From NCBI GenBank assembly GCA_963748315.1, contig CAVVIK010000006.1, positions 496,001 through 560,000 of the forward strand: a stretch of DNA of 64,000 bases, given 5' to 3'. Shown one piece after another: positions 45,225 through 54,097 of this stretch. Both the position numbers and the translations under genes were made by a program. The first letter of the stretch is position 1; every line of letters starts with the position of its first letter. Below the pieces are notes generated by a model, which searched no databases, was not told the DNA's origin, and was given only the letters and a program-made list of their open reading frames with translations. This DNA comes from DASPHG01 sp963748315 (GTDB lineage Bacteria; Actinomycetota; Thermoleophilia; Solirubrobacterales; Thermoleophilaceae).

Positions 45225-46115
45225 ATGAGCGAAGCCGCCACGCTCGACTCCCTCCCGCTGCTTGCGAGCGGCAAGGTCCGCGAGATGTACGACCTCGGCG
45301 ATCGCCTGCTGATGGTCGCCTCGGACCGGATCTCGACCTACGACGTCGTGCATCCCACGCCGATCCCCGGCAAGGGCCAGGTGCTCACCGGGATCTCCAT
45401 TTTCTGGTTCGAGCGGACCGGCCATATCTGCCGCAACCACGTGGTCTCCTACACCGACGTGCCGGAGGAGGCGAAGGGCCGCGCGCTGCTCGTGGACCGG
45501 CTCGAGATGTTCCCCGTGGAGTGCGTCGCGCGCGGGTACCTGACGGGGTCGGGCTGGAAGGACTACCAGGCCACCGGGTCGGTCTGCGGGATCGAGCTGC
45601 CCGCCGGCCTCGAGGAGTCGCAGCAGCTGCCCGAGCCGATCTTCACACCCGCCACGAAGGCCGAAGTGGGCGACCACGACGAGAACGTGGACTTCGATCG
45701 CGCGGCCGAGATCCTCGGCGACCGGCCGCTGCTCGAGGAGCTGCGCCGGCTCACCCTCGAGCTCTACTCGTTCGCCGCCGAGCACGCGCGCGAGCGCGGG
45801 ATCATCCTCGCCGACACCAAGTTCGAGTTCGGCCGCGCCTCCGACGGCGAGATCGTCCTCGGCGACGAGGTGCTGACGCCCGACTCGTCGCGCTTCTGGC
45901 CGGCGGACAGCTACGAGGTCGGCCGCGGCCAGCCCTCGTTCGACAAGCAGTACGTGCGCGACTGGGCATCGGGCTCCGGCTGGGACAAGACCCCGCCCGC
46001 GCCTGCCCTCCCCGACGAAGTCGTCGAGGGCACGCGCCAGCGTTACGAGGAGGCGTACGAGCGGATCACCGGGGAGCCCTTCTCCACTTGGCTCGACAAG
46101 AGCGGCGCCGCTTGA
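45225..46115 (+). CDS. purC: SAICAR synthase
   Basis: Joins CAIR and aspartate. The 296-residue protein shows LASGKVREMYDLGDRLLMVASDRISTYD, VECVARGYLTGSGW and the signature LADTKFEFG. ATG start 52 bases after the SMP-30 gene, so this block may have its own promoter. It is the first of five overlapping genes (purC, S, Q, L, F). Confidence 0.98.
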   Translation: MSEAATLDSLPLLASGKVREMYDLGDRLLMVASDRISTYDVVHPTPIPGKGQVLTGISIFWFERTGHICRNHVVSYTDVPEEAKGRALLVDRLEMFPVECVARGYLTGSGWKDYQATGSVCGIELPAGLEESQQLPEPIFTPATKAEVGDHDENVDFDRAAEILGDRPLLEELRRLTLELYSFAAEHARERGIILADTKFEFGRASDGEIVLGDEVLTPDSSRFWPADSYEVGRGQPSFDKQYVRDWASGSGWDKTPPAPALPDEVVEGTRQRYEEAYERITGEPFSTWLDKSGAA

Positions 46116-46336
46116 GGGCGCGCGTTCTTATTAGGCCGAAGGAAGGGATCCTCGATCCACAGGGCCAGACAGTCGAACGGGCGCTGCCCGCGCTCGGGTT
46201 CGACGGCGTCAGCGACGTCCGCATAGGAAGGCTCGTCGAGCTCGAAGTGCCGGACATCGCCGAGGTCGAGGCGATGTGCGAGAAGCTGCTGGCGAACCCG
46301 CTGGTCGAGGACTACGAGGTCGTAGCCGTCGAGTGA
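46112..46336 (+). CDS. purS: FGAM synthase subunit PurS
   Basis: A 74-residue dimeric scaffold that docks PurQ onto small PurL. RARVLIRPKEGILDPQGQTVERALPALGF and the later VRIGRLVELEV are diagnostic. TTG start overlapping the purC stop (TTGA), GTGA into purQ. Confidence 0.96.
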   Translation: MRARVLIRPKEGILDPQGQTVERALPALGFDGVSDVRIGRLVELEVPDIAEVEAMCEKLLANPLVEDYEVVAVE

Positions 46337-47004
46337 CCCGCTTCGGCGTCATCCGGTTCCCCGGATCCTGTGACGAAGTCGATGCGCTGCAGGCCTGCCA
46401 GCGCTACGGCGACGCCGAGCTGCTCTGGCATCGCGACCGCGGCCTGGGGGGCATCGACGCGGTGGTCGTCCCGGGCGGTTTCTCCTACGGCGACTACCTG
46501 CGCCCGGGCGCGATCGCGCGCTTCTCGCCCGTGATGGAGGCGGTCGCGGACTTCGCGCGCGAGGGCGGCCCCGTGCTCGGCATCTGCAACGGCTTCCAGG
46601 TCCTGTGCGAGGCGGGCCTCTTGCCCGGCGCTCTGCTCGGCAACGAGCACCTCCGCTTCCGCTGCCGCCAGGTCGAGGTCGTGGTTGAAAACACCGACAC
46701 CGCGTTCACGCGCGCGTGCGCGCGCGAGGAGCGGCTGTCGATCCCGGGCAAGCACACGACCGGCCGCTACTTCGCGCCGCCCGCCATGCTCGAGGAGCTC
46801 GAAGCGACCGGACGGGTGGTCTTCAGGTACGCGCCGGGCCAGAACCCGAACGGCTCCCTGGGCGACATCGCGGGCGTCGCGAACGAGGCGGGGAACGTCG
46901 TGGGCCTGATGCCGCATCCCGAGCACGCGGTCAACGCGCTCTGCTCGTCGGGCGACGGCGGCAAGCTCTTCGCCTCCGCGGCGCTGAGGCCGACGTTCGC
47001 GTGA
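46333..47004 (+). CDS. purQ: FGAM synthase glutaminase subunit PurQ
   Basis: Class-I glutamine amidotransferase, 223 residues, that supplies ammonia to PurL. FGVIRFPGSCDE at the start, PGGFSYGDYLRPGAIA, the nucleophile Cys in LGICNGFQVLCEAGLLPG and the catalytic His/Glu in MPHPEHAV. GTG start coupled to purS, stop coupled to purL. Confidence 0.97.
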   Translation: MTRFGVIRFPGSCDEVDALQACQRYGDAELLWHRDRGLGGIDAVVVPGGFSYGDYLRPGAIARFSPVMEAVADFAREGGPVLGICNGFQVLCEAGLLPGALLGNEHLRFRCRQVEVVVENTDTAFTRACAREERLSIPGKHTTGRYFAPPAMLEELEATGRVVFRYAPGQNPNGSLGDIAGVANEAGNVVGLMPHPEHAVNALCSSGDGGKLFASAALRPTFA

Positions 47005-49190
47005 ACCAGGTGGCCTCCTCCGCTCCGCATCGTGAGCTCGGCCTCACCGACTCCGAGTACGAGCTGATCTGCGAGAAGCTCGGGCGCGAGCCGAACCGGC
47101 TCGAGCTGGCGGTCTTCTCGCTGATGTGGTCTGAGCACTGCGGCTACAAGCACTCGCGCAAGCTGCTGAAGCTGCTCCCCACCGAGGGGCCGCACGTCGT
47201 CATGGGCCCGGGTGAGAACGCGGGCGCCGTAGACGTCGGCGACGGACTCGCGATCGCTTTCAAGGTGGAGTCGCACAACCACCCGAGTGCCGTCGAGCCG
47301 TTCCAGGGCGCTGCGACCGGCGTCGGCGGGATCCTGCGCGATGTCTTCGCGATCGGCGCGCGGCCGATCGCGATCCTCGACTCGCTCCGCTTTGGCGAGC
47401 TCGACAGCGCGCGCTCGCGCTACCTGCTCGATCACGCCGTCGCAGGCATCGGCCACTACGGGAACTCGATCGGCGTCGCGACCGTCGGGGGCGAGATCTA
47501 CTTCGAGGGGCCGTACGAGCAGAACTGCCTCGTGAACGCGATGTGCCTGGGGCTTGCGCCGAAGGACAAGATGATCCGCAGCGCGGCCGCCGGCGTCGGC
47601 AACGTGATCGTGCTGATGGGTGCGCTTACCGGCCGCGACGGGATCGGAGGCGCGTCGGTGCTCGCCAGCGCGGAGCTGGACGAGGACGAGGACAAGCGCC
47701 CGACGGTGCAGATCGGCGATCCGTTCGAGGAGAAGAAGCTGCTCGAGTCCTCGCTCGAGCTGCTGGACCGGGGGCTCCTCACGTCGCTCCAGGACCTCGG
47801 GGCGGCGGGCCTGACGTCGAGCTCCTCCGAGATGGCCTCGAAGGGCGAGGTCGGGCTCGAGATCGACGTCGACAAGGTCCCGCTGCGCGAGGCGGACATG
47901 GAGCCGTTCGAGGTGATGATCTCCGAGTCCCAGGAGCGGATGCTCTGCGTGGTCGAGCCCGAGAGGCTCGACGAGGTGCTCGCTGTGTGCAACAAGTGGG
48001 ACGTCCGCGCTACCGCGATCGGCACGGTGACCGACACGCGCCGGCTGCACGTGCTCGCCGGCGGCGAGATCGTGGGCGACATGCCCGTCGAGGCACTCGT
48101 CGACGACTGCCCGGTGTACGACCTGGAGCCGGCAGAGCCGCGCGAGCCCGTTTACCCGGCGCCCGCGCCGAAACTGGATGGCGGCGAGTCCCCCGCCGAC
48201 ATCCTGCTCGCGCTGCTTGCCTCGCCGAACATCGCGTCGAAGCGGTGGGCGTTCGAGCAGTACGACTGGATCGTCGGCTCGCGCACGACGCGCCGCCCCG
48301 AGGAGGCGGACGCCGCGGTCCTGATGTTGGAGGCCGACGGCGGGACGGGCGCGATCGCCGTCTCGATCGACGGCAACGGCCGCCGCGTGGCATGCGATCC
48401 GTACACGGGCGCCGTCGAGGCCGTGCTCGAGTGCGCGTGGAACCTCGCATGCGTCGGGGCGGAGCCGCTCGGGCTCACGAACTGCCTGAACTTCGGCAAC
48501 CCGGAGAAGCCGCACATCGCGTGGCAGCTGACGCGCGCTGTCGAGGGCCTGCGCGACGCCTGCCTCGCAGTTCGCGCGCCAGTCGTGGGCGGCAACGTCT
48601 CGCTCTACAACGAGGGCGGCAGCGGGCCGATCTACCCGACGCCCGTCGTCGGCATGGTCGGCAAGCTCCCCGATCCGACCACCGTCCCATGGAGCGGCTT
48701 CCGCGAGCCGGGACACGCAATCGCGCTCGTGGGGCCGTTCGAGCCCTCGCATGCCGGCTCGGAGCTCGAGAAGCTGGAGGGGAAGATCTCGACGGGGCTG
48801 CCGGAGATCGACCTCGAGCGGCATGCAGCGGCGCTCGACGCTGTCCGCGAGGCGGTGCGTTCGGGAGTCGTCGCGACCGCGCACGACATCTCGGAGGGCG
48901 GCCTCGCGTGTGCCCTCGCAGAGTGCGCGATCGCGGCGGGCATCGGCGCGGAGGTCGAGCTCGGCGAGGACTTCCCGCTGTTCGGCGAGGGCGCCGGCGG
49001 CGTGCTTCTGGCGGGGCCGCGCGACGCCATCGAAGAACTCGCAGAACCCCTGCAACCGCACGGTTTCCAGGTCATCGGCGAGACCGGCGGCGACCGGGTC
49101 GACATCAAGGCGGGCGTTGCTACGCTCTCGGTGCCGGTGGCAGCTGCGCAAGAGGCCCACGGCGGGTCACTGCCGAGCCGGTTCGAATGA
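47001..49190 (+). CDS. purL: FGAM synthase, small-type PurL
   Basis: ATP-dependent amidation of FGAR. At 729 residues it is the small form that needs PurS and PurQ, both encoded just upstream. Landmarks: FSLMWSEHCGYKHSRKLL, FKVESHNHPSAVEPFQGAATGVGGILRD, GLTSSSSEMASKG and LGLTNCLNFGNPEKP. GTG start overlapping purQ, stop overlapping the purF ATG as ATGA. Confidence 0.98.
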   Translation: MNQVASSAPHRELGLTDSEYELICEKLGREPNRLELAVFSLMWSEHCGYKHSRKLLKLLPTEGPHVVMGPGENAGAVDVGDGLAIAFKVESHNHPSAVEPFQGAATGVGGILRDVFAIGARPIAILDSLRFGELDSARSRYLLDHAVAGIGHYGNSIGVATVGGEIYFEGPYEQNCLVNAMCLGLAPKDKMIRSAAAGVGNVIVLMGALTGRDGIGGASVLASAELDEDEDKRPTVQIGDPFEEKKLLESSLELLDRGLLTSLQDLGAAGLTSSSSEMASKGEVGLEIDVDKVPLREADMEPFEVMISESQERMLCVVEPERLDEVLAVCNKWDVRATAIGTVTDTRRLHVLAGGEIVGDMPVEALVDDCPVYDLEPAEPREPVYPAPAPKLDGGESPADILLALLASPNIASKRWAFEQYDWIVGSRTTRRPEEADAAVLMLEADGGTGAIAVSIDGNGRRVACDPYTGAVEAVLECAWNLACVGAEPLGLTNCLNFGNPEKPHIAWQLTRAVEGLRDACLAVRAPVVGGNVSLYNEGGSGPIYPTPVVGMVGKLPDPTTVPWSGFREPGHAIALVGPFEPSHAGSELEKLEGKISTGLPEIDLERHAAALDAVREAVRSGVVATAHDISEGGLACALAECAIAAGIGAEVELGEDFPLFGEGAGGVLLAGPRDAIEELAEPLQPHGFQVIGETGGDRVDIKAGVATLSVPVAAAQEAHGGSLPSRFE

Positions 49191-50624
49191 CTCCTCTAGA
49201 GCCGATTCCCGATCGCGACGGTCCGCGCGATGAGTGCGGCGTCTTCGGGGTGCACGCCCCGGGCTCCGACGTCGCCCGCTTGGCCTACTTCGCCCTGTAC
49301 GCGCTCCAGCACCGCGGGCAGGAATCGGCCGGCATCGCCACCTGCGAGAACGGTCACATCATGACCCTGCGCGACCTGGGCCTCGTGTCACAGGTCTTCG
49401 ACGAGACGAAGCTGCGCGCGCTGACCGGGTCGATGGCGGTCGGCCACGTTCGCTACTCGACGACCGGCTCCTCGGCGTGGGAGAACGCCCAGCCGGTCTA
49501 CCGCTCGGATCGCCGCGAGGTGGCGCTCGCCCACAACGGCAACCTGATCAACGCGCTCGAGCTCCACGAAGAGCTGTCGTCGCGCGGGGTCGGCGTTCCG
49601 CTCCACCTCGGACTCCGAGCTGATCGCGGCGATGCTGTCGACGCACGAGGCCGACACTCTCGCGGACGCGCTCGAGGACGTGATGCCGCGCCTCGAGGGA
49701 GCCTTTTCGACCGTAGTGATGACCAACGACGCTGTCGTCGCCTTCCGCGACGGCGCCGGGCTGCGCCCGCTGGCGCTCGGGCAGGTCGGCGACCAGTACT
49801 GCGTCGCCTCCGAGAGCTGCGCGTTCGACATCATCGGCGCGCGCTTCCTGCGCGACGTCCAGCCGGGCGAGATGGTCTCGCTGTCCGAGCGCGGGATCGA
49901 GACCAGGCAGATCATCCAGAGCGCGCGGCGCTCGTTCTGCGTGTTCGAGCACATCTACTTCGCGCGCCCCGACTCGCTGCTGGAGGGCAACCGCACCCAG
50001 GTCTCGCGCCGCAAGATGGGCGAGATCCTCTGGCGCGAGGCGCCTGTGAATGCGGACGTGGTGATCGCCGTGCCGGACTCGGGCAACCCGGCGGCGGCCG
50101 GCTACGCGAAGGCGTCTGGCATCACGCGCGACGACGGGTTGATCAAGAATCGCTACGTCGCGCGCACGTTCATCCAGCCGGGCCAGGAGCTGCGCAAGCA
50201 CGGCCTGCGGATGAAGTTCAACCCGCTGCCGGAGGTTGTCCGCGGCAAGCGCATCGTCGTCGTTGACGACTCGATCGTGCGCGGCAATACGACGCGCCAG
50301 ATCGTCTCGATGCTGCGCGACGCCGGCGCGAAAGAGGTTCACATGCGCATCTCGGCGCCGCCGATCCGCTACCCCTGCCACTACGGCATCGACATGTCCA
50401 CCTCGGAGGAGATGGTCGCTCACGACCGGACCGTCGATGAGGTCGCGCGCGAGCTGGGCTGCGACTCACTCGCATACCTGTCGCTCCGGGGCGTTTACGA
50501 GGCGATCCGCTCCACGCGCGACACCCACTGCGACGCCTGCTTCACCGGCGAGTACCCCCTCGAGCGCACGCACTCGGCGAACGGGAAGTTCGCGCTCGAG
50601 GCAAAAGCGCCAGCGCGGGTATAA
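49187..50624 (+). CDS. purF: Amidophosphoribosyltransferase (frameshifted)
   Basis: First committed step of purine synthesis, about 478 residues when corrected. The N-terminal nucleophile Cys follows a short propeptide in RDECGVFGVHAPG; ALQHRGQESAGIAT and VGHVRYSTTGSS complete the glutaminase part; the PRPP site reads KRIVVVDDSIVRGNTTRQIV. The frame breaks near 49592 (GGGGTCGGCG), where removing one G restores SSRGV-AFRSTSDSELIAAML. Both catalytic domains are otherwise conserved, so this is probably a sequence error. Cysteines that may bind an Fe-S cluster are present (GCDSL, DAC). Confidence 0.95.
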
Positions 50625-50686
50625 CCCGGCCGCGCCGCTTCTCGTGACCGCAGAGGCGGGTAGGGGGCGACGCGGATGCGTGTGCG

Positions 50687-50711
50687 AAAAACCATGACAG
50701 TCATGGTTTTT
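50687..50711. promoter_or_regulatory. Perfect 12-bp inverted repeat, probable operator
   Basis: AAAAACCATGAC, one central A, then GTCATGGTTTTT: a perfect palindrome in otherwise GC-rich DNA. Its right arm overlaps the predicted -35 element of the following VOC gene. The core CATGAC-N-GTCATG looks like a TetR- or MarR-type operator. It could also act as a bidirectional A/T-flanked terminator after purF, though the stem is GC-poor. Confidence 0.7.
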
Positions 50712-50737
50712 GGCAACCACGCGTTGGGTCGTAGTAT
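50710..50737 (+). promoter_or_regulatory. Predicted promoter of the VOC dioxygenase gene
   Basis: TTGGCA (50710-50715) and TAGTAT (50732-50737) separated by 16 bases, 12 bases before the ATG at 50750. The -35 overlaps the right arm of the inverted repeat at 50687-50711, as expected for repression. Confidence 0.55.
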
Positions 50738-50749
50738 TAGCGAGGGCAG

Positions 50750-51688
50750 ATGAAGCTCGAGGGCATCCACCACATCACCTGCATCACGGCCGATGCGCCG
50801 CGCAACGTCGACTTCTACGCGCGCGTGATGGGCCTGCGGATGGTGAAGAAGACCGTCAACCAGGACCAGCCGACGATCTACCACCTCTTCTATGGCGACG
50901 AGGACGGATCACCGGGCCACGACCTCACGTTCTTCGAGTTCCCCGGCGTCGAGCGCGGCAGGGCGGGTGCGGGGATGGTCCACCGGCTGATCCACCGCGT
51001 GCGTTCGGACGACGCGCTCGACTTCTGGGCCGACCGGCTCGGCGGCGAGGGCATCGAGACAAGCCGCGAGGGCGGCTCACTCGTCTTCTCCGACCCGGAG
51101 GGACTCGAGCACGAGCTCGCCGCCTTCGACGTGCCGGACCCGCCGCTGATCGCGCAGGCGGCCGAGGTTCCCGACGAGCACGCACTCCAGGGATTCGAGG
51201 CCGTGCGGGCCTTCACCCGCGACCCGGACGCGAGCAGGACGCTGCTGGAGGATGCACTCGCATTCGAGCTGCGCGGCGACCTCGACTGGGAGGCGCGTGG
51301 CGAGGAGCGCGGCGGCCGGATGATCTATGACCCGAGCGACGCGCCGGGCGAGTCCGGGGCCGGCACCGTCCATCACGTCGCATGGTCGGTCGGCATGGAC
51401 GAGCAGGACGCGTGGCGCGAGCGCGTGATCAAGGCCGGCGCACACCCGACGCCGGTCATCGACCGCTTCTGGTTCCGCTCGGTCTACTTCCGCGAGCCAA
51501 GCGGCGTGCTGTTCGAGCTGGCCACCCGTGGGCCTGGGTTCACGGCCGACGAGCCGCTCGAGACGCTGGGCGAGGCGCTCACGCTGCCGCCCGACTACGA
51601 GCACATGCGCGAGCAACTCGAGCAGATCCTGACGCCGCTTCCCGATCCCTCCCAGTGGCGCCGCGCGAAGACCTCGGACGTTACGTAA
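50750..51688 (+). CDS. Ring-cleaving dioxygenase-like protein, VOC family
   Basis: A 312-residue protein with two VOC modules (about 1-135 and 145-280), of the LinE/MhqO-like group of hydroquinone-type dioxygenases. Metal-ligand candidates: His in GIHHITCIT, His in GTVHHVAWSV and Glu in GVLFELATRGPG. Probably oxidises (hydro)quinones or related aromatics. It has its own promoter overlapped by a palindromic operator, unlike the purine genes around it, so it is likely induced by a small molecule. Confidence 0.85.
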   Translation: MKLEGIHHITCITADAPRNVDFYARVMGLRMVKKTVNQDQPTIYHLFYGDEDGSPGHDLTFFEFPGVERGRAGAGMVHRLIHRVRSDDALDFWADRLGGEGIETSREGGSLVFSDPEGLEHELAAFDVPDPPLIAQAAEVPDEHALQGFEAVRAFTRDPDASRTLLEDALAFELRGDLDWEARGEERGGRMIYDPSDAPGESGAGTVHHVAWSVGMDEQDAWRERVIKAGAHPTPVIDRFWFRSVYFREPSGVLFELATRGPGFTADEPLETLGEALTLPPDYEHMREQLEQILTPLPDPSQWRRAKTSDVT

Positions 51689-51740
51689 CAACCGCGTTTC
51701 GCCGCCCGGGATCCGCTCCCCACGGCGATAGCCTGGCTGC

Positions 51741-53486
51741 GTGAACCTGGAGAATTCGCTCCACGACCTGTTCGGCTTCTCGGGCTTCCGCCGCGGGCAG
51801 CGTGAGGCATGTGAGGCCGCGCTCGCCGGGCGCGACGCGCTCGTCGTGATGCCGACGGGCTCGGGCAAGTCGCTCTGCTACCAGCTGCCGGCGCTCGTCG
51901 GCGATGACCTGGCGATCGTCGTGTCGCCGCTCGTCGCGCTGATGCAGGACCAGGTCGAGGCACTGCATGCGCGCGGCCGCGAGGACGTCGCGCTCGTCAA
52001 CTCCCAGCAGGACTCGGCGACCAACCGGGCCGCGATCGACGCCGCGCTCGGTGGTCGCCTGCGACTCCTGTACGTGGCGCCGGAGCGGTTCTCGTCGCCG
52101 GGGTTCGCGGACCGCATCCGCGGCGCGCGCGTCGGGCTTTTCGTGGTGGACGAGGCGCACTGCGTCTCGCAGTGGGGCCACGACTTCAGGCCGGACTACT
52201 TCCGCCTGGCCGATGCGGCGCGCTACGTGGGCGCTCGCTCGCTGATGGCCTCGACCGCGACGGCGACGCCGCAGGTGGCGGCCGATGTCGTCCGCCGGCT
52301 CGGCCTGCGCGACGCGGTGCGCGTCACGACCGGTTTCGACCGCCCGAACCTGACGTTCGCGGTCGCGCGCCCGGCTCCGCACGAGAAGCGGCCGCTGCTC
52401 GCCGAGGCGCTGCGCGACCCCGCGGCCAGGCCGGCGATCGTCTACGCGGGCACGCGCGCGGGGGCGGAGGAGCTAGCCCAAGCGCTCGCGGGCGCGGGCA
52501 TGAGCACCGGCGCTTACCACGCCGGGCTGGGGCGCGACCAGCGCGCGAAGGTGCAGCGCGCGTTCCTCGCGGATGAGATCGAGGTGATAGTCGCCACGAA
52601 CGCGTTCGGGATGGGCGTGGACAAGCCGAACGTCAGGACGGTCGTCCACGCCAGCGTTCCCGCATCGCTCGAGGCGTACTACCAGGAGGCTGGGCGTGCG
52701 GGTCGTGACGGCGCACCGGCCCGCGCGCTCCTCCTGGCCGAGAACCGCGACAAGGCGCTCCACGTCCACTTCATCAAGCGCGACGAGCTGACCGACGCGA
52801 TGCCGGGGCGTGTGGCGGACGCGCTCCGGGGCCTTGCAGACGGCGACGGCCGCTACGAGCTCGATACATGGCGGCTCGAGGAGGTCACCGGGCTCAGCGA
52901 CGAGCAGCTGCGCGCCGTGCTCGGCCACCTCGCACGGGCCGGCGTGCTGGAGCCTTCGCCGTCGCCTCCGGAGCGGCTAGCCGGGCGGGTGGCGACCGGA
53001 TTCGACGGGCGGGCGGCCGCGCAGTGCCGCACCTCGATGGGCGAGGCCGCACGTGCCCGGTGGCGCCAGTACCGCGACATCTGGGCGTACGTGGAGAGCG
53101 ACGGGTGCCGGCGAGAGCGCGTGCTGCGGCACTTCGGCGACCGGTCGCAGCCGGAGCCGAGTGGGCCGTGCTGCGACGTCTGCGAGGCCGGGCTCCTGCC
53201 CGAGATGCCGGCGCCGGACCCCGTTTCGGTGGCATCGCTCGACGAGGCGATCCTGTCGGTGGCGCAGACAGCCACCCCGCGCGTGGGCAGGACCACCTGC
53301 GCCGCGATCGTGCACGGCGCCCGCACGCAGAAGATCGCGAAGAACTCCTACGACGGGCTGCCGGCGTACGGCGCTTCGTCGCACCTGCGGAGGGTGCAGA
53401 TCCTCGAGCGGATCGACGAGCTGATCGAGGACGGGCGCCTCGCCACCTCGCGCGGGCCGTACCCGGTGCTATCGGTCGCGGCGTGA
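51741..53486 (+). CDS. recQ: RecQ-like ATP-dependent DNA helicase
   Basis: A 581-residue superfamily-2 helicase. Motifs in order: FRRGQREACEAALAGRDALVVMPTGSGKSLCYQLP, VVDEAHCVSQWGHDFRPDY, MASTATATPQ, ATNAFGMGVDKPNVR and YYQEAGRAGRDG. A zinc-binding RQC part (RRERVLRHFGD, GPCCDVC) follows, then a winged-helix region. The C-terminal HRDC domain of E. coli RecQ is not recognisable. GTG start; its stop overlaps purN, so repair and purine genes share a message. Confidence 0.94.
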   Translation: MNLENSLHDLFGFSGFRRGQREACEAALAGRDALVVMPTGSGKSLCYQLPALVGDDLAIVVSPLVALMQDQVEALHARGREDVALVNSQQDSATNRAAIDAALGGRLRLLYVAPERFSSPGFADRIRGARVGLFVVDEAHCVSQWGHDFRPDYFRLADAARYVGARSLMASTATATPQVAADVVRRLGLRDAVRVTTGFDRPNLTFAVARPAPHEKRPLLAEALRDPAARPAIVYAGTRAGAEELAQALAGAGMSTGAYHAGLGRDQRAKVQRAFLADEIEVIVATNAFGMGVDKPNVRTVVHASVPASLEAYYQEAGRAGRDGAPARALLLAENRDKALHVHFIKRDELTDAMPGRVADALRGLADGDGRYELDTWRLEEVTGLSDEQLRAVLGHLARAGVLEPSPSPPERLAGRVATGFDGRAAAQCRTSMGEAARARWRQYRDIWAYVESDGCRRERVLRHFGDRSQPEPSGPCCDVCEAGLLPEMPAPDPVSVASLDEAILSVAQTATPRVGRTTCAAIVHGARTQKIAKNSYDGLPAYGASSHLRRVQILERIDELIEDGRLATSRGPYPVLSVAA

Positions 53487-54097
53487 GCTTCCACCTAGCA
53501 GTCCTCGCATCCGGCACCGGGTCGAATTTGCAGGCCCTGCTCGACAAGGTCCACGGCCGCGACGGCATCGAGATCGTGTGCGTGGCCTCGAACAAGCAGG
53601 ACGCGCCCGCGCTCGAGCGCGCCCGTGACGCCGAGATCGAGACGGGCGTCTTCCCGGCCGAGGATTACCCGGACCGCGCCTCCCGCGACCTCGCGCTCGC
53701 GGACTGGCTCGACGAGCGCGAGGTGCATCTGGTCGTGCTCGCGGGCTTCATGGAGATCCTGACCACCCACCTGATCGACCGGTTTCGCGGCCGGATCGTC
53801 AACGTCCACCCGTCGCTTCTGCCTGCGTTCCCCGGGGTCCGGGCGATCGAGCAGGCGCTCGACTATGGAGTCCAGGTGACCGGCGTGACGGTCCATTTCG
53901 TCGACGAGGGGGTGGACTCCGGGCCGATCATCAAGCAAGAAGCCTTCGAGCTTCCGTACCATCGGGACATCCGGGAGGTAGAGACACGCATCCACGAGAT
54001 CGAGCACGAGCTCCTGCCGCGCGTCGTGAGGATGATCGCGGCGGGGGGCGTTGAGATCGTGGGGCGGCAGGTGCAGGTGAGGAATGGCGGAGGCTGA
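53483..54097 (+). CDS. purN: Phosphoribosylglycinamide formyltransferase
   Basis: Folate-dependent GAR transformylase, 204 residues. LAVLASGTGSNLQALLD, LVVLAGFMEILT, the catalytic Asn/His in VNVHPSLLPAFPG and VHFVDEGVDSGPII with the catalytic Asp. GTG overlapping the recQ stop; overlaps purH by 14 bases. Confidence 0.97.
   Translation: MSFHLAVLASGTGSNLQALLDKVHGRDGIEIVCVASNKQDAPALERARDAEIETGVFPAEDYPDRASRDLALADWLDEREVHLVVLAGFMEILTTHLIDRFRGRIVNVHPSLLPAFPGVRAIEQALDYGVQVTGVTVHFVDEGVDSGPIIKQEAFELPYHRDIREVETRIHEIEHELLPRVVRMIAAGGVEIVGRQVQVRNGGG

Noticed and set aside
46716..49160. Very long alternative open frames opposite and beside purL
   Set aside because: High GC makes long shadow frames; their translations are Arg/Ala-rich and lack any family motif, while purL is unmistakable.
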